From NCBI GenBank assembly GCA_039621445.1, contig CP154956.1:60149178-60213177 (forward strand): DNA of 64,000 nt. The letters are read 5' to 3'. Both the position numbers and the translations under genes were made by a program. Positions 1-10,403 of the stretch are shown here, piece after piece. This DNA is from Euglena gracilis (lineage: Eukaryota > Euglenida > Euglenophyceae > Euglenales). Numbering within the stretch: the first letter of the stretch is position 1; each line of letters starts with the position of its first letter. Under the pieces are notes generated by a model. The model was not told the origin of the DNA. It did no database searches and saw only the letters and a program-made list of their open reading frames with translations.

Positions 1-592
1 GGGGGGGGGGAGGAGGGGTTCGGACCCCTCCCCCACCTCGAAACAGGCCTGGAGTTTTTTTTGGGTTCTGCGGTCAGCCAAAATTGTTGGGAATCCGTGA
101 TTTACGCTTCAAAATAATTCCAAAAATGCTCAATTACGAACTTTCTTGAACGCTTTTTTTTTTAGATGGAAAATACCCAAACATCAAAACATGTGCAATA
201 TGCTTGAAAATGAGGGGGAAGCGCATTTTTGTTTGTACTTCCCAGCACGCATTTTTCTCCGATATTCCGGAACCTGCCAAAGAGTGGGGTTGGGGACCAG
301 ACACGCCACCCAATATCTAAGGGCTGCGCACCACCACCTTGACACCCAGAGGTGACGTGATCGGGTGGTCTTAACCCCCCTGACCACCCACGTCAATTGA
401 AAGGGCTTGCCATAGATCCTGTGGGGGGGACATGCACACCTAAACCCAAACCACCCTCTTCATACGAACCCCGAGGAGCACTGAGCCGGCCGAAATTGGC
501 ATTGGAAATCCTTCAGCCGGGAACCAAAAAGCCCTCGGTGGCACATGCCCTGATTCAGCGCAGGGGTGGGAGCGGCACGACACACTTGCCAC

Positions 593-804
593 CTTAACGT
601 CGTCTCGCTCCGCCCTTCGGCCCGCAGCGCGACGCCCTCCCCCTCCCGTGGTCGGACGCGTCCCTCGCCGCCGCTCGCCATCAGGTGGTCCACCGCCATC
701 GCCCCGCCGGGGACGCCCGTCGAGGGCGGGCCGAGGTGCAGCATGGCGGTGACCCAGTCCCCGGGGCAGTCCGCCGCCGCCCAGGGGCCCGGGCAGGCCG
801 AGCG
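593..804 (-). CDS. GC-rich exon of an unidentified gene
   Basis: The acceptor is CTCAG and the donor AAG|GTGGCA. The frame reading RSACPGPWAAADCPGDWV, AMLHLGPPSTGVPGGAMAV and DHLMASGGEG has almost every codon ending in G or C. It starts in phase 0, matching the end of the exon at 2099-2168, so the two probably belong together. I do not recognise the protein. Confidence 0.5.
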
Positions 805-1176
805 CTGAGCGCCGTCCACCCCAAGGCGCACAGTTTTCTTGGAAGAGAACAGTCCAGCCGAAATGGTGGCCCGTTGGACGCCCAAAGAGAGGCAACCATT
901 CTCCGCCGCCGTTACCAATTTCCTCGCTCCACCCCACCCCCCAAATCACACGGGCAGAGAACGTCGGACTGAATGGGAGCAGCGCCAGAGCGGCACAGCA
1001 TGCTGGGCCTGGTCTTGAGCCCTGCAATGGCAAAATTCGAACAACACGAGGTAAACCCCCCCTGAATGGAAGCCCCCGTGGGCTGCTATTCGGAACATTG
1101 GTTGAAAACCGAGGGGGGGGTTCTATTCGGGGGGGGGGATATTCGGAAAAATGGTCGAAAACCAGGGGGTCCGAGC

Positions 1177-1447
1177 CATGCCATTGCTTAGCGACCCCCT
1201 GGGGGGAGGGGGTCACCTTCCACTCTGAAAAAAAACCAGTCAGTCACTTTACCCCCCTCCCCCGGGGCTTCAGGAGGCCATGAACATCTGCCAAAAAGTC
1301 TCAAAAATTCTAAAAATTTTCCGGCACCTTCGGCGCCAGGCCAGCCACTTTTCATTTTCGGGCCTACCCACCCCGGGGGTTCTTGGACAGAAAACCAGTC
1401 AGTCACCCCCCGGGGGGTGGGGTGGGACAGGTATTTAGCAATGGTAT
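1177..1447. mobile_element. TIR element with CCATTGCTTAG ends
   Basis: The left end ATGCCATTGCTTAG and right end TTTAGCAATGGTAT are inverted repeats, flanked by GGTCCGAGC on both sides (a 9-bp direct repeat). The interior has CAGTCAGTCAC motifs and a GGCACCTTCGGCGCC hairpin. The same interior motifs and right end recur near 3240-3570 and 55540-55668. Confidence 0.55.
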
Positions 1448-2098
1448 GGTCCGAGCGTCGCCGAAGAAATTTCTTTGCGGGTCTACATGACCTACCTTTC
1501 CCAGCCATGTCAAATTTGCTGCAAAATGTTACTCTTGTGGATGCACAGGATCATCAAACGTAAACTCACCTAACTCTCATTGAACCAATGGCTGAAGAAG
1601 CCAAAGGACTTGCGGTCCCAATTGACAGACAATGCATGGGGAGGGGCTACCCATTCGGGGGGGGTACTATTCGGAACGTTAATTGAAAACCGAGGGGGGG
1701 GGCTTCTATGCGGGGGGGGCACTACACGGGGGGGGGGGGGGGCTTCTATTCCGGGGGGGGGGGTTACCGCCAGATCTGGAACGGGCTGGTAAACTTTCGT
1801 CCTCCTTCCAGACTGTCACCTGGTTGCCTGACTGTTGCCTGGGGCAAACAGAACCACAGAAAAAATAAAGTCAAGCACTAACTTACGAGTCAGGAGTCCC
1901 ACAGCGAGCAAAGCCCCTCAGTAACGGAAGGGGGTGGAGATTGCGAGCTGACTCATTCATAAAACCTCATGCTCCAGTCTTCATAATCCTTAACCTAAAA
2001 ACAGAAAAAAGGTGAAGCCGCATTCGTCGTTCTATGACAACTCTTTGCGGGCCACCCCGAACGTTTCGAACGTTTCAGGTAAGCCAGATGAGGGACAC

Positions 2099-2168
2099 CT
2101 GTGCACCGCCATCCCCGTCGGGCATCGCATGCCGCACCGCCGGGGAGCACCCAATTAGTCCATCAGGT
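2099..2168 (-). CDS. Small exon of the same unidentified gene
   Basis: The acceptor is GCGGCAG and the donor CAG|GTGTCC. It reads PDGLIGCSPAVRHAMPDG and ends in phase 0, compatible with the exon at 593-804. It is too short for identification. Confidence 0.35.
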
Positions 2169-3239
2169 CTGCCGCATCATTTTGCCGGTGATGGTGCAGG
2201 CATCAGTGCAGCAAAGATCATCGTGGAAGTTGAGAGCAGGGCAACAAGGACCTGATGGGAAAATCAGACTGCAGGGAGGGGGGGGGCAGACATCTGAATT
2301 GTTCACACCATTGGCAGCACCCCTGGTATTGCGGGATGGAAGGACGATAGGTGGGGTGCATTGGGAGTTGGGCACTCCTTCTTCCAACCTAAGGAATGGC
2401 CCTGTCAATTGGTAACCAAAGACTCAATACACACATGATACAAAATCAGCAACGTTGTGAAACTCACTGATAGCTGAATATAAAAAAAACCTGTTGGCGT
2501 GTGTGTGTGTGTGATGGGCTCTCCTTTTGTTTTGCAAGTTTTATAATGGGGAGATTTTTGAGAGAAAGAAATCCATGCATTTGCGAAAATGGAAAAGAAA
2601 GCACTAGGCATGTAATGCTGGATGCTCATCCTGCATCCTGGGTGGCAACCTTCCCAATTAGTGGATAGTGGAAGACGTCGGCTCAAACTATCTTCACAAG
2701 ATGGGGGGCAAGTAAGGCTCGTCCTCTGTCACGGCCAGGCAGTGCCAAGAGGAGGGCACAGTCGTCAGACAAGGGCATGGATACATGGCAGCCACCCAGG
2801 CGCACATCTTTGGGGAGTGCGCCTCCGTGCATCAAAGACTGCACGGTGGGTGGGGAGCTTGGGAGAGAAGGGTTGGGGCTTGGGAGAGGAGGGTGGGTGG
2901 AACAAGGCTAAGAGTGCTCGGCTCTGGATTGCTGCTTCTGGTGTGAATGATGGCAGTTGCCGCCCATTGCGTCCAAAGAGAAGAGAATAATCCTCCGTGT
3001 TTCAGGTTTTGTTCCACATGACCATGAAATGCAATGAATGGTGCCAGATGGGACAGTTCCGTTCATCATTGGTTATGGGAAGGCAACCTTGGAGGAATCG
3101 GAACCCCGAATCCCTTCGTCCAAACTGTCCAAACAGCTCTCCAGGTAGCCTTGAAGAAGGCGGCCAGGGTGCGTTGTTGCTTGCGCGGCAGCTCCTGTGA
3201 CCCCTCAGGTGCTTCCCGTTTCTGTGGGGCACCCGGCCC

Positions 3240-3570
3240 ATACCGTTGCTTACAAACCCCAGGAGGGGGGGCTCGCTTTCTGCTGTCAAAGACCCAATCC
3301 GTCACTTTTTAAAACCCAGTCGGCCACTTCACACCCCCCGGGGCTGTCGGTCATTCTGGTCACTTGGTCTAAAATGGACTAAATTCAATGGATTTTGGTC
3401 AAACCCCAAAAAGTTTCCAGCTCCTTCGGCACTGGGTGGGTCACTTTTGGTCGACCCTGGCCGACACCCCCCCCCCCCCCGGAGATCCGGAGTCAAAGCC
3501 AGTCGGTCAAAAAATCCAGTCGGTCACTACCCCCCAGGGGTGGGGTCAGACACACCTCAAGCAATGGTAT
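3240..3570. mobile_element. Second copy of the CCATTGCT-end family
   Basis: The left end ATACCGTTGCTTA and right end AAGCAATGGTAT enclose CAGTCGGTCAC repeats and a CTCCTTCGGCACTGG segment. The flanks share CCCGGCC, suggesting a decayed target duplication. It abuts the 3.6 kb exon. Confidence 0.5.
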
Positions 3571-3588
3571 GGCCCGGCCGCGTAGGAC

Positions 3589-3773
3589 CGGCAGGCTTGG
3601 AGTCGACGGGGCTGGGGTGGGCCTCGACTTTCACTGGGGTTGAGTTCGTTGGGGCTGCGGCTGGGGGGACGGCGGGCAGCAAAGAGGTTTGGTTTGGGAG
3701 CGGGGACTCGCCCACCGGCAGGTCCGGCGTCGTCGTGCAGGATGCGGCTTCCGTTTTCACTTCGGCTTTGCTC
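3589..3773 (-). CDS. Pro/Thr/Ser-rich linker exon, unidentified gene
   Basis: After acceptor TCGCAG the frame reads SKAEVKTEAASCTTTPDLP, then PNQTSLLPAVPPAAAP and VKVEAHPSPVDSKPAG, a low-complexity, probably disordered linker. Codon bias supports the minus strand. The donor is probably GTCCTA at 3588. A transposon-like end (CAATGGTAT family) lies right next to it. Confidence 0.4.
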
Positions 3774-4369
3774 CTGCGACGGACAACGGTACACCCTCGA
3801 CCTGCGGCAAGGTGTCAGCTCCAGCAGAAATAAAGTTTCGGCACTCCCACAACAAAAGTCAATTTATGCTGAAGGATTCCTGAAGGAAGGAAGGCAGGAA
3901 GGAAGGAAAGATGCCGAAGAAACCTCAGTTTCCAGTCGATTGCCATCAACCTTATAACCATTCCCTCAGAACTGGAAAATACCAGCCAGCGGAGGAGGCC
4001 CGGCAAGATGGCCCTGGGGCTGCCTCGGTAGCCCCTGAATAATTGCCTACGGGGATCAACTCAGAGCCATCTGAGAGAAAACCAACAAATTCAGCATCTC
4101 CAGAATGCCAAAAATCCTGCAGTACAACCGTGGAGCGGTTTCTATACTGAAGGCGCAGGTTGTGGCGAGGCAAGGGAAGGCAGCCATACACAAAAAACTT
4201 CCCAATACCGCTCTTGCCATCAAACAGCTTCATGCACTCCGGGGTATTGCCACCAGCTGTGGATGCCCACAACCACATACGGACCGAGTTTTGTGGGGCA
4301 AACAAATGTGTTGGTGGATCAGCCAAAGGCAAAAAAAAAAAGATTGGCAAGGCTCGTAAATAGGCTCAT

Positions 4370-5340
4370 AATGTGGCAAGCACCAAAAAAAAAGCAACCA
4401 CACAAAAAACCTACGTGTCCCGGACTCTTCTCCTCATAAGACCAATGACAGGCTGAGGGTCGCTGCAGCAGCAGGGATATATGGGGAGCCCTGACGGGCG
4501 GAGGGTTGGACCCCCTCCCGACACAGGTATTAAGCGAGAGGGGGGGAGGGGGAGGGGAGTGGTCCCGGACCCCCTCCCCTCTGGGTTAAAAAAAAGGTGT
4601 AAAAGCGCCGGAAGAATTTTTTGAGGGGCTTCAAAGTGCCCAAAATTGCGTTTTCAGGTGATTTTTCTTCCAAATTGACAAAAACAAATGATAAAAACAT
4701 AATTCTGTCGGCACGAAGCGCCAGGGAATTTTTTTTGGTTCCATTGAGTCCCCCCAGGCCCTGAAGGGGGGGGGTGGTCTGGACCTCCCCTCCCCCTGGG
4801 GGGGGGGGGGGTGGACCCGTCCCCCCCTTCCCCCATGCTCACTCTGAAAACTCGGAGGGGGTTGGACCCCCCTCCAACCTCGAAACTGAAGGCACAGGAA
4901 TTCTTCAGTTGTGTGGACAGGCAAAGGGCTGGATGCAAAGCCAAATTTGTTGAAAATCCCTGATTTTCCTCTGAAAATAAATCCAACATGCAATTCAGAA
5001 AATTCTTGAACGTTTTTTCCCTTTAAAATATTATCTCTACCTCTCTTCATCTACATTCTCTCTACCATATACCTCTCCCAAATATCAAAAAACTTGCAAT
5101 CTGCCCCAAAGTGAAGGAAAAGATACATTTTATTTTGACGCTTCCCAGTGGGCCAAAAGATTTTTGTTGCCATTTCTGAAATCTGTGGCTCTGGACCATC
5201 TTGGGGGGGGATCGGGACCCACCCTGCCACCCACCTCTCAAAACACCATTTGGCCATTTTTGACCCCCCCGTTTAAAAAATTGGCGCTTCGTGAGGAAAA
5301 TTTTTTTTCCTCCAGCTTCGCTGTAGTACCCCAACTTTAT
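4370..5340. other. Non-coding, G/C-run repeats
   Basis: GGAGGGGGTTGGACCCC segments resemble the first 110 bases of the window (GGTTCGGACCCCTCCCCC, CTGAAAATAAATCCAA and similar). I see no exon. Confidence 0.6.
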
Positions 5341-5402
5341 TTCAGTTGACTCCGGCAGAGAACAGTGCTCCGTTCTTTGAGCGGACGGCCGGGGCGATCC
5401 AC

Positions 5403-5546
5403 CCTGGTCGTGGCGGATGTTGCCCACGAGGGGGGAAACCTCGTACCAGCACAGGCTGTGCCGGGACGGAAACGCCGGGGCGAGGCACAGGGTGGCCCGA
5501 GGCCGATGGCGAACGATGGGAACCGCGCCGGTGAAAAGTAGGCGGT
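5403..5546 (-). CDS. GC-rich exon, unidentified gene
   Basis: The best codon-bias frame reads RLLFTGAVPIVRHRPRATL, CLAPAFPSRHSLCWYEV and SPLVGNIRHDQ. The acceptor is probably AATTAG at 5547. The donor could be GTACGA at 5446, which is in phase with the 3.7 kb exon, or GTGGAT at 5402. The family is not recognised. Confidence 0.4.
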
Positions 5547-5639
5547 CTAATTCGCACTTAGCTCACAAAAGTCAACTTGCCTTGTGCAATCTCGCAATCT
5601 GGGACCCATTCCGGGATTTTGGCTTTTGGGGTCCCTGGG

Positions 5640-5835
5640 GGGGGGGAGCTTGGGGGACCCACTTTCGGGAGGGTCAACTTTGGGTCCAAAAAATGTTTGG
5701 CAGAAAAGCGCCGAAAGTTGAGGAAAACCCCACCTCAAACCCACTCAGCCTGACCCCTACCTTCCCAGGGGGAGGGAGGGCTCGCCGGGACCCCCCCCCC
5801 CCCCCCCCCCCCACCCCCCCCCCCGGGTCACGAAA
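5640..5835. repeat. Dispersed repeat shared with 11575-11772
   Basis: The two copies share about 190 bp in the same orientation, from CTTGGGGGACCCACTTT through CCGGGTCACGAAA. Differences are mainly homopolymer lengths. Clear ends were not found for this copy. Confidence 0.7.
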
Positions 5836-7204
5836 CGTTTTGGGGCCCCATTTTTGGATGAAAACACGTGCCTCAAAACCCACGAAACCCGATATCGAGC
5901 GCGAAGGGAATTTGAAAGCTCCAATTCAAATTGCGAGAAGTCTGAAAGTACAGCCTTTCACTCCACGAACTTTGTGCTCTTACACATTCTACCACCTGGA
6001 AGCTGATTGACAAGTTCACAGTTCCGAAGAGGATCCACCTGGTGATGACTGCTGCCAGAATGTCGGCACTTTGGGATGAAAATTATGGGTTCAGGGGTGT
6101 CCGGAAAAAAATCACCCTTTCATCGCCCACTGGAGGGCTGTAATTTGAATCGCAAATCAAGAGCATACAACCCTGGCCAGAAAAACAACTGAATGCAGGG
6201 CTCTGTGAACACCTGGAACTCACTCTGAAAAAGGGGGTTGAACGGAGGCATTTCTCAACGACTGGAAACAGCCTCGGACATAAGGGTGACGTAGCTGGTG
6301 TGTTAATTCACACACCAGAACAAGTGCTCTTTTGTGCAGCGTTTCAAGGCACATGAATGCGACGAAGGAGTTGCGGCTCCTTTTCTGTCAGGCTGTAAAT
6401 TCCTGTCCAACGGCTGATGGACAGATGTATACCAGGGTTCAAAATGTGTTTCAGGGGAACTTGGCGGATGGCACCCAATCATATGCATCCATTTCTGATA
6501 AGCAAATTCACACCAGGAAATGGTCCCAGTGAGGATAAAGCAGCTGTGTTACTTGCGCAATCGCGCTAGCAAAATCTAAAAAGTTACTAGTTTGTGAGGT
6601 TTTCCCCAGTTTTAAAAAACAACAACAAGGGCGGCCTTTTTCACGAGTCTGCAGGCACCAAGGAGAAAAAGTGGTCTGAAAGCCCACCCCTCATCCCTTT
6701 TGGTGTTTTTCGCGTGTTTTTTCCCATGCTTGGGCTGCAAGAAATTGTCCATGTCGATCGGCAAAAAAAATGCCACCAGGTGGGGGAAAAAATGAAAAGG
6801 GGGGGTTAGGCATCTCCCAGGGGTCAAAAACAACCGGCGTCAGTCGAAAACACAAAAAAGGGGGGTGAATCTCGATTGGGGGAGAATTGTTTCAGAATTG
6901 GCGCAATTGTGAGAAGAAATTCTAAAAAGCTCAAATGCGAAGGAGACCGCCCAAGTGAAACAGGGGCAGAGTCCTGGACCAAAGCAACCACAGCAAAAAA
7001 AAAATAGTTTATTACAACAATTCCTTTCAGTGCATGCAAAAAAAAATGCAAGCCCGCTGCAGGTCACATTTGACACGCACAGGACACATTTGAAATGCCC
7101 CGTCTGACGATGTGCATGAATGGGGGCCACTTGCGACTGCACCCAACCCCACACAGTTGTATTCTGGGGCCCCAAAAAGATGGGGATGGGTCGGCGGTTG
7201 GATC

Positions 7205-7456
7205 CAGGCTTCTTTTTAAGACCCCGGGGGGGTCCCCCCCACCCACCCAGCCCGGCACGGACCCCCCAGGGGGGATGCCAAGAATTGGCCATCTAAAGCC
7301 ATTTCCCCAAACAAATGCTTCGCGCCGAAACCCATACCCAGGCCTCCAGCCCAGGGCCCATCCCCCCCGAGGGTCTTGCCACGGACCCACCCACCCACCC
7401 CCTCCCCCCTGGGCTCCCCCTGGGGGGGGGGGGTCTTCTGACTTAAAAAGAGCCTG
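7205..7456. mobile_element. hAT-like MITE, older copy of the same family
   Basis: The ends CAGGCTTCTTTTTAAG and CTTAAAAAGAGCCTG match the 17.4 kb copy. The flanks GTTGGATC and GTGGGTTC agree at 6 of 8 positions, a decayed target duplication. The interior is collinear with the 17.4 kb element (CCACCCACCCAG, GGCCT...CC, ACCCACCCACCC). Confidence 0.65.
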
Positions 7457-7582
7457 GTGGGTTCATGGTGGGTGTGTCTGGACCCGGGGTTTCCCCAATT
7501 TGCTAAAAAAAAAAAAGACCATAATGACCATAACAAAACCATGACCCCCCCAACAGGATGGATGGCTGGAGGGGAGTCTGAC

Positions 7583-7745
7583 CTCGAATTCATCCTCATG
7601 GTCCACTAGCTGCCAGCCAAACGTGGCATGACGCTGCCAGAACTGCACGCACAGCGCATTGAACTCGTCGGCCGTCATGACTCCCCAATTGGGGCATATG
7701 CCACGTGGGCTCGACCCAGGCTTGAGAAATGGGCAGCAAGCAGCT
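7583..7745 (-). CDS. Exon with possible ATG10-like N-terminus
   Basis: The acceptor follows a strong pyrimidine tract (TTTTTTGTCTCTTTCCCCCC then AG), and the donor is GAG|GTCAGA. The frame contains MTADEFNALCVQFWQRH and FGWQLVDHEDEFE with strong third-position G/C. The pattern of xxxEFxxxCxxFxxxxxxxxGWxL recalls the start of ATG10, the E2-like enzyme for ATG12 conjugation in autophagy. However, no exon with the ATG10 HPC-type catalytic region was found downstream, so the assignment is speculative. The ATG at 7678 is a possible start if the upstream part is non-coding. Confidence 0.4.
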
Positions 7746-9667
7746 CTGGGGGGAAAGAGACAAAAAACAAAAAAGAACTATTCCCAAACTTCCCAACACC
7801 ACAAGGTCACCTCCATTCTGTCATCCCCCCAGAATTGCCATCCGTCCGCATAAGAGATGCATCCTCACTTTTTCGAAACAAATCACTTTATGGACATGCA
7901 ATTTCTATTCCGGAGTGCATGGACTTGAACCTGACTGAGAAAAGACTGGGATGCGAGCAGGGAGAGGGGCAAAATCAGACTCTGGTTTGATGGAGGCCAG
8001 TTGTTTAATCTGTGGCTAGCCTGCAGCTCACCCCCGAGGTGTTTCGAAAATCAAAAAGCTATTCACAAAACAACCATTTTCTGACTGCTAATTATGTTGC
8101 ACTTTTACAAATCGAGAATTCCTTTCTTGTCTGGCCTTCCCCTAAGGGCACAAATATTCAAGCCGTCCAAAAAAATGCACACCCAAACTACCTTTTCTTC
8201 TGATCACAGCCCATCGTCTTTCCCCAGGACCATGTATCCTGCATCTTCACGGTCCAGGCAACGTTCTTCTTCAAAAATGACACTGCAAAGCTACGGGGGT
8301 CGGAGGTGCGTCAGGGAGGGGCTTGCGAGGAAACGCGACCCTCGTCAATGAGAGAGTCGGCGGTCAGAGGTGGTGTGGTCTGGCCAGACCTTGGCTTGGC
8401 TTCTCTCCCGCCAAACTGGGGGGGTCCCGGCCAGGGTTGAAGGATACCGGGGTCAAGCAACCCAGAGGATCCCCCACAGCAACGACAGGTACGATAAGAG
8501 CCACGGTCTGACGGGGGCAGCCGGGTCTCGCCGGTCTCGCGGGAGGACGCCATCCAACGGGTCACCCTGGGTCAACGCGGGAGAGGCGCGCAGCAGCCGG
8601 CGGGTTCAGGTTTAAACCAAATGTCTGCGCCACAGACGGATGATGCAGAAAACAATCAGCCAAAAAAGGGGATTAGGGAATGAAGGGGAGGTTGGAGGAC
8701 GTTTCCATTGAGGACGCTGTTCCCAACGCATAGCCCCCCCCCATAATTTTAACAAACAGCGAAAACAGCAACCCTGTGGGCTATGATTCGTTCGGGGGGA
8801 CTTAGCTGAAATGTGCTTTTGAGGGACCCTGCAGTGCCCACCCAGGTAGCTGAGGGGAGGTCCGTGGTCGGTTGGGGCATTGCCCCAGCGTCTGGAAAAT
8901 GCATTGTGGGGTCGTGCACGACCGTGTGCTTGTGAGTATGGGGGTTTCTGCAAATCTGCGAGAGCTCGCTTCAGGCACATCCATGTGTGGAGAGCGTCAG
9001 CTGGCTGGACCATTTCGGACCAAAATGTAAAAAAAAGGGATTCATTTGCATTTGGGGTTCTTCAAGTTCCGATCCCCGGTGGCAAGGCTGTGCGGATGGG
9101 AATCTGGTTGGGACGGAAACCTCACCGCTGGTGTGTGGGGAGGGGGACGGTCTGGTGGGCACCTCACGAAGGGGAGCGAACCTCCTATTTCTTCGCATGG
9201 CAATGCATTTCCTTTAAATCCAAAAATCAGCCCGAAAGGCTCCCCCAGCCCAGGTTGAGGGGCCCCTTGGAAGGGGGGAAGGGCCTTGGATGTTATAATT
9301 CGGGGGAGGGAGCAGGGAGAGGGGGTGTGTTGCCCTGTTCAATGCACATCGCACTGCGGGTCATTCTCCTCCCAAAAATACCCTTGCCAGCTGCTGGGAG
9401 CCAAATGCCAGACAGAACGTGCATCGTTCGACTATTGTACAACGTGGTGCCGCCAGGCTGTGGTCACTCTGCGAAGGACGACAGGGTTCACAGGGGAGGG
9501 AAGGGGCGTCGGATGTGGCGAGGTCGGGGAACCATACGTGGTAGCCCACGGAGTCAGTCGGACAATATAGCCGTGCCAGGGCAATGCGGGGACGACCCTG
9601 AGGGGATCTCAGCCAGGCTGAGCGCTGGCAGCGGAGCCACGCACCGTTGCGTTGAGCGTCCGACCCG

Positions 9668-10403
9668 TCACGCCATCGGCTTCATCCGCCGCGCGGGGGG
9701 CTTCGCGAGCTGCTTCAGCCGCTCCGGCGTGCGCGGCCCCTTTGCGACCCGCTTCTGCTTCAGGAAGACATGGATCTCGTCGCCGTCCAGGATGCGCCAC
9801 GAGTACAGCCGCCGCTCCATGTGGCTCAGTTGGCAGAAGTCGTACGGGGACTTGTGGAACACCTCCAGCTCCCTGGCGTCCCGCTGCAGGAGCTGTGCAA
9901 CCTATCAGGCACACAGTAAATACACAGAAGCAGGGTCCCTGGTTGCAAATCATGGGAAACAGTATAAATAGACAAGGCAGATGCGTAGACGAGGCAGACG
10001 TGTGTAAAGATGAGGCAGGTATGCAAATGCATGAAAAAATGTATGCTGTGTGTGTGCGTGTGTGTGTGTGTGTGTGTGCGTGCGTGTGTGTGTGTGTGTG
10101 TACGTGTGCGAATGTGCGTGTGTCTTTGTTTGTGCCATATGCTTTGTGGCTTCAGGAATGCAAGCAGGTACGTCATCAGATGGAGTTGCATGAATGAAAG
10201 CAACCGGCTGTGTCTGAAAAAAAAAAATGAAGCTGTGCAATGGGGGAGGGGCAATGGACCTGCAGGAGGAACTCCCACAGTGCCAGGCCGACGTCCAGCT
10301 GGAAGTCCTTGACCGGCTTCTCCTCAAACACCAGCCGGACCGCCGACGCCTCGGGCCCCAGGGAGACATCCGCCAGCGGCCACAGCGGACTCTGACGTCG
10401 CCC
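9668..10403 (-). CDS. TBCE: TBCE C-terminal ubiquitin-like domain exons
   Basis: Exon 10403-10260 lies between CTGCAG and donor GTCCAT, both phase 0, and contains LWPLADVSLGPEASAVRLVF. The terminal exon 9892-9668 opens after CAG and encodes LLQRDARELEVFHKSPYDF, then LYSWRILDGDEIHVFLKQ, the end of the ubiquitin-like fold. A basic tail follows and a TGA at 9670-9668 ends the protein. The terminal exon is exactly 75 codons including stop. A chance open frame of 363 codons lies antisense to it. Confidence 0.88.

Noticed and set aside
8320-8620. Minus-strand first exon starting MASSRETGETRLPP
   Set aside because: The GC bias is suggestive, but no donor joins it in phase to the 7.6 kb exon.
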